Source: Haberlea rhodopensis
Lineage: Eukaryota > Streptophyta > Magnoliopsida > Lamiales > Gesneriaceae
Reading direction: 5' to 3'
Assembly (NCBI GenBank): GCA_907163345.1
Contig: CAJQUN010000039.1
Span: forward strand, 3,852,361-3,916,360
Length of the DNA: 64,000 nucleotides
The position numbers and the translations under genes were made by a program. This document shows positions 44,096 to 56,453 of the stretch, one piece after another; position 1 is the stretch's first letter; the number at the start of each line of letters is the position of its first letter. The notes beneath the pieces are model-generated. The model saw only the letters and a program-made list of their open reading frames with translations. It had not been told where the DNA came from and did not search any database.

Positions 44096-44825
44096 TGTGA
44101 TGCCCGAGAATTATTGGTACTAATCCCGGTGTGGTAATAATCTTTAATGGATTTTAATTGTGGCAATTGTGTATTAATTACGGTTTTGAGACTCATGGGG
44201 ATTTTAAATCCTGTTTTTGGAGTCGTTGGATCCAAGTAATGAGATTGTATTCTCATCGTGGTGATAACCTTGGAATTTGGTTCTTGGTGGGACCTGGGGT
44301 TCGGAGTACTTTGTACTGGGCCTGGTAATGGGAATTGAGGTTAGAGAAATGATTTCTGAAAACAGATGATATTTAATTAATTATGATGTATTTGTGGAGG
44401 AGTCGGTATTTTGGAGCTTTGGAGCTATATATACCAAATAGACTCGGTATTCCGTCATTATACGGAATCACTTCCCTCTCTCCTCTCCCTCACGCCTCTT
44501 TCCCTCACCCCAAACCCTTCCATCTTCTCCTCTTGGAACAAATCGATGGGGGCTCGTCTTGGAAGCCTATTTCTTGAAGAAAGGCTGGTAATCTTCTTCT
44601 CCACTCCTTTAGCTTCGATTTGATTATAGTTTTGTGCTAAATGGTTGAGTTTTGGGTTTGATTTGAGATTTGGGGATTTTGGTTAAAAATCTAAAATGTT
44701 GATTTTAGTGTTTTTATTGAGTTTAAATGGTGTTATGGAGGTGTTGAGGAAGGTAGGCGTGTTGGTTTTGAGTTTGGGTGTGAAAAACACCATGGAAGCT
44801 CGAATTTTTCGGAAACCCGCAGGTC

Positions 44826-44935
44826 GCGATCGATCGCGGCATGGCGCCGATCGATCGCGACATGTTGCTGATTTTGGGAAGGCGATGAATAGTTTCGGAG
44901 ATCGATCGCGAAGAGTAGGCGATCGATCACGACAT
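44826..44935. repeat. GATCGATCGCG palindrome cluster in A3 5' LTR
   Basis: Repeated CGATCGATCGCGACATG units; the matching, longer cluster in the 3' LTR is at about 48311-48527 with about eight cores. Frames there reading DRSRH repeats are not genes. Confidence 0.85.
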
Positions 44936-47583
44936 GTTCATACCGCCGGGTATCTATAGCGATGTTTTATGTCGCTGACTCTATGGCGAGAGATCATGCG
45001 GCGGATTCTATAGCGATGGGTTATATCGCTATGTACGTAGCACTGGATTACGCCACCTACGAGCGATGGGTGCTGATTGCGTACCACCGTTGACGGAGAC
45101 ATGTATGCCACTATCTTGTTAGCGATGAAGTATGGCATATTACTGTTTTATTAGCATTATTGTGGATGATATGCGTTGATATACATATACCGTCATGTGT
45201 TTGACGATGAGGCTATGGATGTCGTGTTTCGACATGTATCGTCACGAGTTGACGATGTTATTTTGAATGTCATATGTTGACAGGTACCGTCACGAGATGA
45301 CATACATTTATGTATATGTATTTAGTCATATGGTTTGATTGCCAATGGTGAGCACAAGGTAGTGTCTGGGTCACTAGTTGACGAGACCATTATGCCGAAC
45401 AGGTCGCTCGATGAATTATTGGGTGCGTATACATGAAGTGTACCGCAGCACATTTTTGAGGTAAATATTTTACGAGTAGTGGTACCTTTGGGTATACTCG
45501 CTGGAATGGATATGGCCAAGTAACTGGTAAAAGGAGTAGTTGTTGAGGAAACTACTTGCTTATGCCGAGGTGTCATGTGGTAGACATGATCACACCCCCC
45601 GAGGGTGTGGAATAAATCCTACGGAATTTGGATTGCTTTGTGGTTGAGCAAGGACACTGGGATGTCCTTTGTGCATTGGTATTAGAGAAATATTGGGTGA
45701 TGACCCACTACTCTAATGGATGTTACGGTATGGTGTATCGGGATGGAACGAACGATACGTTGGTGGGCTTGGTATAAGCCTATAGAGGCAGCGTTTTGCT
45801 AGCCAAGTATTGTAGCAGTGTTATAATGTGCTTGTTGTGGCAATTATACTGCACGTTGGGACCGAGTTCGGTGAATCGTATGATGATACGATGAGGACTT
45901 ATAGTAGACTCTTGTAGTCTCTATGTGGCATGATGATTGAGGCAGGGAATACCTCACGGGAACGTTTATACGTCTTTTGTTTTGAGGGACTTGTACTGGG
46001 ACAACTCAATTTTGTTGGTAGTACCAACACGAGTGTCAACAAGTCATTATTAGCTCTAGTTGAGCATCCTTGCATATGGAATGGAACGGGAGTCACAATT
46101 GGATTTGTGGGATATAGCTAGTGAAGTAACACTACTATATTGATTTTATCTCTTGGAGAGATTTGGATTGTACTGTCATGGAGACAACTGATATTGGTTG
46201 AGGGTTGATTGTGAATCAACCGGGGTAAGCCCTACTAGTGTTGGTCTAGGTCATGACTTCGTACTTCCAGTGAGACGTTCGAGGAGACGTCTCCGGGGTA
46301 ATGCTCGAGATTGTGGAGTACTATGACATTAGTACAGAGCATCATTAGTTGAGTATACATGGCGTATGCGGGTTTCGATTTGGTAATAGTGGTTTGATGC
46401 ACTATTCTGAACCAGTTGCGTATTTTTGGTTCTGGGATATGTTTTGGGCATAAATATATCCAGGTTTTCCGAACGACGGTTCGAGGTTGGGGGGTCATGA
46501 GTCCATGACGTTTTTCCTTGTGAGGAAGGTAGTATTGTTATACCTACTGTTTGGGAATCTTTGGGGGATTCAATGAGTCAGTTTGTGAGGTGTTGATGTT
46601 GGAATCACACATTGACCGTTTGTCTGTCAATCATTATTCTCTGCGAGGTGAGAATAGCTGGGGATTGACAGTTGGTTTTTGGACTTTGGGCATGATTGGA
46701 GATACCCGAGTCTATTGCATTGAGTATGATTGGTCTGATGAATCTCCGGTGAGAGATTGTGGCACCTAGAGATTGGTAATCTCAATGACACGATGTATTC
46801 TGAGGAATAATCGTGAGGTCCGGTTGACTTCCCCTGAGGAGGGATTGTCGTGTTTTGGAACCATGATAATTTTTGTTGGATAATTCAATAGCCTCCATGT
46901 TTTAGGATTGTTGAATCCCAGGATAAATGAGGGATGGCCAGGATTTGGACTTGTTTAGTGTCGTGCTTGACACGTGTGGCGGGAATGCAACTGATTGTTC
47001 TTGCATGTCCTTTCGAGAACTCGAGACCTTGTGGAGTCTCGATGGTGTATTTGGACCAGATATGATTCTTGGAACACCGAGATGTAGACATCTTTGGAGA
47101 TGTGTTTTGTGTTAATCAGTGGTCGTGTTGTTGCCCAATCCGTGTTGCAATGTGGTGCAACTACTCCTTTGATGGAGATGGATTTGGGAAGCGGAAGCCG
47201 ATGTGGTATAAGTATATTGTAGTGTACTGGTGTTTTCCTTGGTAACGATGTATGGTTAATATCGTAAGCTAAATCACAAAGATATCATCGAGGCGATATC
47301 TATTTGGAATCACGAATATTCGTTTGATTTGCAGCTAGGGTTGGCTGACTGCTTTTGAGATGGTTAGCATTGGTGTGTACTGCCGTTCTGTTGCGGTAGG
47401 GACGGTTTGAGAGGTTTACTCCATTCCAGATTTTGGTGCGAGGTCGGTGTCCTCGTGGTTGGAATGTCGTTCATGATATGTTCATGATTCGACGTTGTAG
47501 ATCCGCTTGGATTAAGTGGTTTCGGCAATACGTAGAGTACGCCGTGTAAATTTCGAGGACCAAATTTTTTAGTGGGGGATAAT
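44931..47583. other. Internal non-coding region of element A3
   Basis: Collinear with the reverse complement of element A1's interior: short AGCGATG/CGCT repeat remnants, then GACGATG and CGTCATGTG motifs, then unique non-coding DNA to the polypurine tract. No retroviral protein motif. Confidence 0.7.
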
Positions 47584-50012
47584 TGTGATGCCCAGGAATT
47601 ATTGGTGCTAATCCCGGTGTGGTAATAATCCTTAATGGATTTTAATTGTGGCAATTGTGTATTAATTGCGGTTTTGAGACTCCTGGGGATTTTAAATCCT
47701 ATTTTTGGAGTCGTTGGATCCAAGGGATGAGATTGTATTCTCATCGTGGTGATAACCTTGGAATTTGGTTCTTGATGGGACCTGGGGTCCGGAGTACTTT
47801 GTACTGAGGCTGGTAATGGGAATTGAGGTTAGAGAGATGATTTTTGAAAACAGATGATATTTAATGAATCATGATGTATTTGTGGAGGAGTCGATATTTT
47901 GGAGCTTTGGAGCTATATATACCAAATAGACTCGGTATTCCGTCATTATACGGAATCACTTGCCTCTCTCCTCTCCCTCACGCCTCTTTCCCTCACCCCA
48001 AATCCTCCCCTCTTCTCCTCTTGGAACAAATCGATGGGGGCTCGTCTTGGAAGCCATTCTTGAAGAAAGATTGGTAATCTTCTTCACCTCTCCTTTAGGT
48101 TCGATTTGATTATAGTTTTGTGCTAAATGATTGAGTTTTGGGTTTGATTTGAGATTTGGGGATTTTGGTTAAAAATCTAAAATGTTGATTTTAGTGTTTT
48201 TATTGAGTTTAAATGGTGTAATGGAGGTGTTGAGGAAGTTAGGGGTATTGGTTTTGAGTTTGGGTGTGAAAAACACCATGGAAGCTCGAATTTTTCGGAA
48301 AACCCGCAGGTCGCGATCGATCGCGACATGGCGCCGATCGATCGCGACATGGCGCCGATCGATCGCGACATGTTGCTGATTTTGGGAAGGCGATGAATGG
48401 TCTCGGTGATCGATCGCGAAGAGTAGGCGATCGATCGCGAGGGTCTTGGCGATCGATCGCGGATAGTAGTGTTGCGGGCAGTGCACTCGCGCGATCGATC
48501 GCGCCTGAAGGGCAATCGATCGCGACACTGTTTGGTTGGTTTTTTTTGGGAATTTTGGAAAATGTTGGGATTTTGGAAGCGGGGTTTAATTAACCAATTT
48601 CCGGGGCTATGTCTACATTCCAATGGGAATGCTATACTTTTAAATGGTTTGGTTGGAGCCAAAGTTTAATAAAACGGAATTCTCGGTTGAGTTTTTGGCT
48701 ATCTTTTAAACATATAAAATGGAATATTTTGGGTATTATGCATGCTTAGCCGGGGGGCTTTTATTTTTGGTAATCGTCATGGATAGACGATAGGTTTGGA
48801 AGTTGTGAACGTGCTTGGGCACGTGATTGCATGCCTATGTTTAATTGGGAGTTATTTGCATGTTAGCACTTAACTCATCTGGTCGTGGGACTCAGGTGAG
48901 GTCGGACTCGAGCTACGATATTATATGGTATGTATGACGTACGAGCATAGCCCTTTAATATAATTGCTATTGTTGAGTGCTTGGTACACTGTATTGGAAT
49001 GAATGTGTATGGGAATGCATGATAAATGGTATTAGCAATAAACGGTTATTGAAATGCATGGTTTATGGTATTTGCTACAAATGTATATATATGCATTGGG
49101 ATTTATATGATGCCGCTTTTGAGCGAGCAATGATTGGATGTTGTCGCCTTTGAGCGAACATCGGTTATGACGCCACTGCTGTTGAGCATGCGTGAGAATG
49201 AAATGCCGCTATTGTAGAGTGAGTAATGGAATAGAACTATGGAACCATAAGTGATATATTTGGAATATCTGAAATCATTGTTTTAATGATTTGATATTAT
49301 TGATTATGATATCGGTATATAGCAAATGGACTTGTTAATCAATGTAATGATTAACTGGCATTTGGGAATTTGATGGTTTCAGTTGTTTTTAGAACAGGGA
49401 CAGTACAGGGAATCCCGGATGAGGATGATATCATCCAGGGAGTATATTTTGTATTTCATAGCATTTACATTATTGTAAATTATGAATTTTATTATTGTGA
49501 TTATTGGATTTGAGATATTGGTATGCTCACCCCATGTGGAGGCTGTCTCTGTGGGGGCAGGTGATTAGGTACATCGATGGCTTTGGAGATGAGCTCGAGC
49601 TATGGATTGGAGGTGCTACCAAGGATCGAAATACCAGTGACGGTATTGAGCACCCTATTTTATACATTTGATACACACATACCTATTTGATGCTCGTATG
49701 TGAGCACTATTATGTGTATATGGCATGTATAAAAAGGCAAGGGCCTTTCTCTCTTCATTTATGAGTAGCATACAATTATTTATTGAATTGCTAAATGAAC
49801 TGAGAACATGTTAGTGTATTGTTATTGGTGCATGAGATGTATGTGGACTTGGTTGTGGAAAACTAGACATTAAATGGAATAATGTAAAGAATCTTATTAT
49901 ATGCATGATTGGTTATGATGATAAGTGGTTTTTCCCCTGCATGTATGATTGTATGCACTAATGGCATGGACTAATACACTAATAACGGGTTAAGGGCACG
50001 GGGGTCCTTACT
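47584..50012 (+). repeat. 3' LTR of element A3
   Basis: 2429 bp, TGTGATGCCCAGG to GGGGTCCTTACT. TATA-like TATATATACC at about 47915-47925. Confidence 0.9.
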
Positions 50013-50017
50013 GAACT

Positions 50018-50420
50018 GCAGCCCCAATGTTGATTTTGTTGAACTGATCAGGGGAATATGTAGTTTGTGCAAATACGTTGGTCAAAGATTTGGGATATGT
50101 TTTGATGCATCATGAGGAGTTGATTGCATATGCTTTGAGATATTTGAAGTTTAAAGAATCGTGCTATCTTGTTCATGAAATTGAGTTTGCAGCCATTATT
50201 TTTTTGCCTTGAAGATGTGGCAACGTATATGTGTGGCGAACAATCCATAATACACTCTGATTTTTGGAGTTTAAAATATATATTATTCAGTCAGAGTTGA
50301 ACTTGAGATAGAATCGATGACTAGATTTGTTAAAGAATTTGACTATGATAGTCAATATCAATCAAGGAAAATGAAACTAGTAGCAGATGCACTGAACCAA
50401 AAAGTGCATGGTACAATGAT
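50018..50420 (+). pseudogene. Gypsy RNase H relic of element B
   Basis: Resumes pol after element A3: LGYVLMHHEELIAYALRYLK, CYLVHEIEFAAIIF (Glu of the active site), then a broken part, then FDYDSQYQSRKMKLVADALN (final Asp in ADAL). Matches the RNase H end of gypsy reverse transcriptase. A stop after LP (near 50210) and a frame change are visible. Confidence 0.85.
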
Positions 50421-51696
50421 AGCATCAATATATACTTTGCAATTTGATCACCTCAAATTTCGAGGATCGGAAAGACTCGAAAAACAGACCATACAAATAT
50501 TGATTGAAGAAATTGGTTCTGTCTCATCAACCAACTAGATTTTAGTATGCCATTTAGTGGCGGATTGCGAGTGAACAAACAGTAAATAGCATCGAATCCT
50601 ACCGATTCGAAAGAAGTATTATTGCTGAAATCACACTATAAATGACATAGTGTTATTATGGGAATGATGAGATGTATCATTCTTGAGATCTTATTTCTGA
50701 TGGGATGGTATAAATAAAGAAATTTTTGAATTTTGTAGCAAATGGTTTGTCATGTCAGGAGGTCAAGATAAAAATACGAGACCTAATGGGATACTACAGA
50801 ATTTGTAAGTACCACAATGAATTTGGGAAATTTCTAGATTTGAGTTTTATAACTCAAATTGTTTAGATCAAACAGAGATTGTGAAACAAGTTGAATCGGA
50901 ATTGATTGACTCTTCAATATAAGATATTGAGTTCATATGATAGTCTATATGTCTATGAGAAAATGACATATTTAAGATGTGGATAATGTGGTTTAGTTAC
51001 AGTGAGTATTCTGTAATAAATGTATCTGATTTAGATCCGAGGATAATATTAGAATTCAAAAACTATTTTCAGAAGGTCATGGGTACTAAATTAGCAATGA
51101 GTATTGCTTAGCATACCCATATTGATGGATAACTGAGAACATATCCAAACTTGGAAGCTATGTCTCGATTAATACTGATGAATTTAGTGGGAACTGACAA
51201 AAATCACTATTCACAAGTGGAATTTTCCTATAATTTAAGTTTCAGACAACTTCGGAATGGCATCGGTTGAGGTTTTGTAGAGCCAGAATTTGCCGATCGC
51301 TGATATGCTGAGATGAAAATGATAAGGAATATTTTGACACAACTTGACATTGTTGAGGAAATGCCATGAACGATAAATTTTCTGCGAAAACGATTGAATT
51401 TGGCTTAAGGTGAGCAGATTTGCTACGTCAAAGAGAAATATATCGTTAGACTTCGAGTTGAGAGTCATGTAAAGATGAAGATATTACCTTTACGATGATC
51501 AATATTATTCGTTAAGTGAGGTATGATGTTGCCTCGATATTTTGAACTTTCTGGAATCATAGAGAAGTTGATTCAGTAGTATATCGTTGACACGATCGCA
51601 GCAATTGTCATTGATACATGATGATTCTTATGTATCTATGAATGGGATTGAGACATCTCATATGATTTAATTTATCGAGTTATATTCAGGTTTGCG
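50421..51696 (+). pseudogene. Decayed integrase region of element B
   Basis: No long frame. The order implies integrase; a trace such as LPRYFELSGIIEK at about 51525-51565 resembles the gypsy integrase C-terminal PRYxGPFxIxE block. Zinc finger and DDE motifs cannot be read clearly. Confidence 0.5.
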
Positions 51697-51732
51697 ATTT
51701 CGAGGACGAAATCTTTTTAAGAGGGGAAGAAG
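51697..51732 (+). promoter_or_regulatory. Polypurine tract of element B
   Basis: TTTCGAGGACGAAATC, then AAGAGGGGAAGAAG ending at the 3' LTR. Confidence 0.85.
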
Positions 51733-54397
51733 TGTAAGACCCCGATGCTAATTAGTCCGGATTAACGATGATTAAGCAAACCCGGATAATTAAAAGTATA
51801 GACTTTGAATTAAGGTGTTCCGGACTACGATGAGTCAACCAAGTAGTGGAACATGTTTTTAGTGCATGAGCATGTGCATGATCACATGTCACTTGGAGAA
51901 TACATGCCACTAATTATTTTAACTCATGTTTAGTACATGATTTTGGACCATTAATCTTGCAAGAGAGTGATGTATTGACACATGGATTCCATAATACATC
52001 AAATACATTATAAATAATGCAAATTATGCATGGAAAGTCACACCACTAGCCAAGAATTTCAGATTTAGAATTTCAAGGCATGCAAATCCTCTCTCTCCCT
52101 TCATTCCCAACACTCCACCTTCTCTCCTCTTTCTTCCACCTTCAAGTTTCTAATTTCAGCCTCTCTTAGCACCAATTTTCTCTTCCAATTACTAATGCAT
52201 GTTACATGCAATTAGTGATTTAGAAACCCCAAGGCAAGAGTATTAGTAATGTGCAAGAATTTTCAATTTTGGAGCAAGTTTGGAGGAGTTCAAGCTAGGA
52301 AGGAGCCATGGTGGAAAACTTTTGGGTCTACAAGGGTATGACCTGTTCTTATCTTTATTTAGTTGGATTTTGTGGAATATGGGTCGAAAATCTAGGAAGA
52401 GTCATGAAAATGTTTGTGTCATTTTGTTAAACCAGAATCTGTAAAACTTTGATGTTGCATGCAATATATGATTTCGAAATTTCGATTCACTTTGGAATCT
52501 GACTTTGAGCCCCAAACAAAAGTTATAGCTAATTGCGTCGGCTTTTTGTGGCTAATATTTGAGGCAATTTGGACTTAAAATGAGTGAGATATGCTCATTG
52601 TATCAAGGAGTGCCAGTTTTGACTCTGCATGTGCAAAGAATGCACATGCAGTGTACAATTCCGAACTTTTGATAAATTTTATGTTCGAATTTGTTGTCGG
52701 TCTTTAAATAAAACCTGTAGATCTTTTCATTCTCTTGAGTTTACAAAACATTAGGACTCAATTCGGACTTATTTTTGAGTAGTTATGAATTTTATACTTT
52801 AAGTGTTCAATCTATGTCCTGCATGTGGGCGAAAATCCCATGCAGTGTGTTGTTAGAGTTCCTGAGCATTTTTGGCTAGGAATTTCGGAAAATGTCCATA
52901 AATAAGTATTTAGTACTTTGCGTTGGCTGTCTTTTGCCACTGGAATCACTCACTTTGGATTTAAAATGGAAGAGTTATGGCGATTTTACTAAAACTGCCC
53001 GAGCTGGAAATCAGAATTTCAAAAGCTACGTTTTTAATGTTTAAACTACTTTTAAATTGATGAATTAGCTCAACATCATTAGATAAGAAAATGAAGTTCT
53101 TTGAGTTTTTGAACTTTGAGAACTGGATTTGGGTCATTTGGGCATCATAGGAGTTTATTAAGAATTTTGTACGAAAACTGGTCAGTCTGAATTTTGAAGG
53201 AAAATCAGTAGGAACAATCCTTAAAACTTGTTGTAGCTATTGTGCCTACTTAAGCACTTAGTGATAATTTTTAGTATATATGACAAGGTTTAATAAATCC
53301 GGGGCTGTTGAGGAGCACTCGGTATAGTTAGTGCTGGTCCGAGGTACGTAGAAAATCGGTTCTATCACGATGTCTGGCAAAGACGTGATGTTCCCGGGGC
53401 ATGATTTACTAGTCATTACTTGCTACTTATGTGACTATATGACATGTTGAACTGCAGTATGTGAAGTACATGATACATTGACTGCATGATATATGATGAC
53501 ATGATACATTGAGATGCATCACATGAGATTATGATATTGCATGATGCATTGACACTCATGGACATTGAGCATGTCATGTTGATCCTATCGATTCTTTCGT
53601 TGATACCCATACCTTTACGTTGGTATCTGTGATGCATGTCTGGGGATGATGGGCACGCCGATGGCTCGGCGGAGAGAGTGAGCTGAGTGATGCCGTAGCG
53701 ACGAGTGTGCCGACGTCGCCCAAACACGAGGGATGATGGACCGCCGATGGCTCGACTGAGAGAGATGTCGTAGCGACGAGCGTGTCGACGCCCTGCTCGA
53801 GCATGATGATTGATTGATGATCTTTACTATGGATTCCGGAGATCTTGATATTGGAGTCTTGATACCCTTCTAACGCATTTGCATTCATGCACGGCATGCA
53901 CTGCATGTTACTTTGCCATACATTGTGATTTTACCTGTTTCTCGTACTGGGTTCTGACCCCTTCGCGGGGGGCTCTCATGTCTTTGTTGTATGGGCATGA
54001 CAGGTGGTACAGGTAGACATACTGTGGATGCTCGAGATGAAGCATCGATGAATACCAGAGCTCCTTGAGAGCGAGCTCAGGTATATGTTTTATGTTTTGA
54101 GTCCCAGTAATTGCTAGAGTACTTTTCAACTACATTTTAAATTACTGGGGTATGCCCCGAGTATCTGTATTTTTAAGTATTCTATTACTGCTTTGTTATG
54201 TACTTGCTTATATGATGAGCAACATGTTGAATTGGAAAACTGGATTTACATATTTTCAGTACCATTATATATGTATCACCTAAAAGCGAAAAATTTTTAG
54301 GGCCATTTGACAAGACATTTGAAATAAATCTTCCGATGTTTACGTAAATTAATCATTATGTGTTAATTAAACACCACATTAGGAACGGGCCCTCACA
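51733..54397 (+). repeat. 3' LTR of element B
   Basis: 2665 bp, TGTAAGACCCC to GCCCTCACA; the fuller of the two LTRs. Confidence 0.95.
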
Positions 54398-55666
54398 TTT
54401 TGTCACTTGACCCCCAATATTTGTTAAATTTGTCCTTCATCTTTCTGGACATCCACCTAACTCAAAAATCACCACTGTATAATCATTGTTTCAGCAATAT
54501 ATCAATATCAATTATTTCATGAAATATTATGTTGGATGTCACATATAAAGAACCAGATATTGACAAAGTAAGATTGTTAAAATGTCCAAGAAATTTCAAT
54601 AATAAACCAGCCCTTTTCCCAATCATTTCTTTTGGAATTTCATCATGCAATGGCTTTGTAAGATCATTCACATAAGCAAAATTCACATCACCATAAGAGT
54701 CAAAAGCTCTCTTGAGACATTTTGCTGACTCCAACATCAAGTATGTCGAATTCCATCTGGTAGGAACATCAAGACTTAATAATTTAATTGTCTATATCTT
54801 TTCAATGTCAATATACTCACTAAACCTTTTAAATCCAGTCGAAGAATTTCGAATACACCTCACTGCTCCTCTAATGCGAGAATTGGCTGAATGTTCATAT
54901 TTTCCCTTTAAACCATCCCGCGCAATCAGATTCACAATACGAGCAATGCATCTTGTGTGTACATACTTACCTCCTAAGATATTTGTTGCCCAACGGTCAA
55001 ACTTTTTCTGTAAGTATGTGATTGCACCATCACTGAATGATACATTATTAATTTCACAATGAAAATCGTATCAATCACCCAATCAAGTAGACATTTTTAT
55101 ACTCCCTCACCCACAACATCACTCCTATGTCCAGAACTCGGACAAAAAATCAAAATTATCTTTTGTAAGTTCCAATCATCATCAATTAAATGAGCAGTAA
55201 GGCACATATAATTCATTTTTGTATCGATGCCCATGTATCACTGGTAATGCAAATTCTTTGAGAATGTTTTTGGATAAAGGACTTCAACTTTTGTCTTTCG
55301 TTAACATACATCTTATAAATGTCATTGGTTATTGTCCTTCAAGATGTAATTGAAAATATGGACATGCAATTGACATAAAAAGTCTAAATCCCTTATTCTC
55401 AACTGTCTTAAATGGAAGCTCATCAACAAATTAACCAATAACATATCGCCTCTCTGATATCATGATCAAATTTCCAAGAAACAATTTATGCTTCCTTTCT
55501 CACTAGGACGTTGGGTTTGAAATGCATTTCGAGCTTGATTATTTACTACTTCATGAGGTTATTTTTATAAGACTCGTAGTGTTTATTAATAGGTCGAGTC
55601 CCATGCATTTTTTGGATATGCTTTATTCTCTCTGTCACAATATTTGCACCTAGTTATTGGCACATT
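54398..55666 (-). pseudogene. hAT transposase, catalytic core and BED finger region
   Basis: Minus strand from 55666 down: the BED-type finger part ITRCKYCDRENKAYPKN (about 55640-55590), decayed sequence, then KYVHTRCIARIVNLIARDGLK, SLDVPTRWNSTYLMLES and SGSLYVTSNIIFHEI (54570-54500), ending with KFNKYWGSSDK at the gypsy insertion point. These are the RNase-H-like catalytic blocks of hAT transposases (RWNST; YWG before LDPR). Several frameshifts; not functional. Confidence 0.85.
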
Positions 55667-56354
55667 CAGGGGCGTAGCTAAAAACTTTGCATTGGAGGGG
55701 CTGGAAAGTGTAGGAGATGCGGGGTTGAAGGGGCGGTAGCCCCCTTGCGGGGGTTCGGGGGCAGAGCCTCCGAAAGAAATTTTTGTAGATCCATTGCCAA
55801 TAACCCATTCAGCCCTTTCATTTCCCATTGTGAAAAAGAAAAAAATGGGTTCACGAAACTTCTTATTGGAACTCTATGTTAATATATAAAATTATCTTTT
55901 ATTTTGATAATTTTTAAATAAATATATTTTTGGACAAATAAGTAAATTCAAAACTATTTTAAGGAGAATGTGATTTAAACTCTCAACGTCAAAGCAATGG
56001 ATTCTGGCAAATAATTTTATAATTTTTAAAAATTCAAATATTTTTTGGGAAATCTTACTTGAAGTTGAAGAAATCTTACTTGACTGACTGATTATTGGAT
56101 TGATGATGGCGAGCCGATGAAGATGAGTGAAGGACCGATGATGAAGCCGTGAAGGATGATGAGTGAAGTGTAAGTATGCCCTTGTAGGGTTTTAAAAGCC
56201 ACTCAGAAAATAAAAAAAGTTGGGTTTGTCTGTATTTTTAGCCCCAATTTTTTGAATACATAAAAAAAAATTTGAATGCATAAAATTTTTTAAAAAAAAA
56301 TCTGGACTTGGGGGGCTTGAGCCCCCCAAAGCCCCTTATATAAGTACGCCCCTG
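55667..56354. mobile_element. hAT-type MITE inside the hAT transposase gene
   Basis: 688 bp with terminal repeats CAGGGGCGTA (left) and TACGCCCCTG (right) and an exact 8-bp duplication GGCACATT (55659-55666, 56355-56362). The interior shows CCCCTTGCGGGGGTTCGGGG and AGCCCCCCAAAGCCCC tracts. No transposase. Confidence 0.9.
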
Positions 56355-56362
56355 GGCACATT

Positions 56363-56453
56363 ATCAACTTCACAAAATAATTTATCAAAGTGTTCTCATG
56401 TCAAGATCAACATTACTAGCCTCTTCAATTAGCTGATCTGGTATACTCTCCAT
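56363..56453 (-). pseudogene. hAT transposase N-terminus
   Basis: Minus ATG at 56453 opens MESIPDQLIEEASNVDLDM, which leads towards the BED finger interrupted by the MITE. It is the most upstream recognisable part; a frameshift follows. Confidence 0.5.

Larger units (their letters stand above)
44096..50012 (+). mobile_element. Non-coding LTR element A3 with truncated 5' LTR
   Basis: The 3' LTR is complete (47584-50012). The 5' LTR starts at 44096 with the same sequence but breaks off at about 44930, within the GATCGATCGC palindrome cluster, and continues directly into internal minisatellite-like DNA, so the rest of the 5' LTR and the primer site are deleted. Flanking duplication GAACT (44091-44095, 50013-50017). 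The polypurine tract (AGTGGGGGATAA, about 47570-47583) matches A1. No gag or pol. Terminal base of the 3' LTR is T in place of the expected A. Confidence 0.88.
36279..54397 (+). mobile_element. Ty3/gypsy-type LTR retrotransposon (element B), with two nested LTR elements
   Basis: LTRs 36279-38807 (2529 bp) and 51733-54397 (2665 bp), exact 5-bp duplication TTTTG (36274-36278, 54398-54402), primer site at 38810 and polypurine tract before 51733. Coding relics of reverse transcriptase (about 43480-44080) and RNase H (about 50054-50420) are on the plus strand but full of stops. Nested insertions at 40439-42905 and 44096-50012 account for 8.4 kb. It inserted into the hAT transposase gene: minus-strand coding resumes on both sides in step. 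The pol end motif TTTCGAGGACGAAAT and gene order suggest a chromovirus-type gypsy element. Confidence 0.93.

Noticed and set aside
36279..54397. Two 2.5-kb copies as a segmental duplication
   Set aside because: TG...CA ends, primer site, polypurine tract and the TTTTG duplication show they are LTRs.
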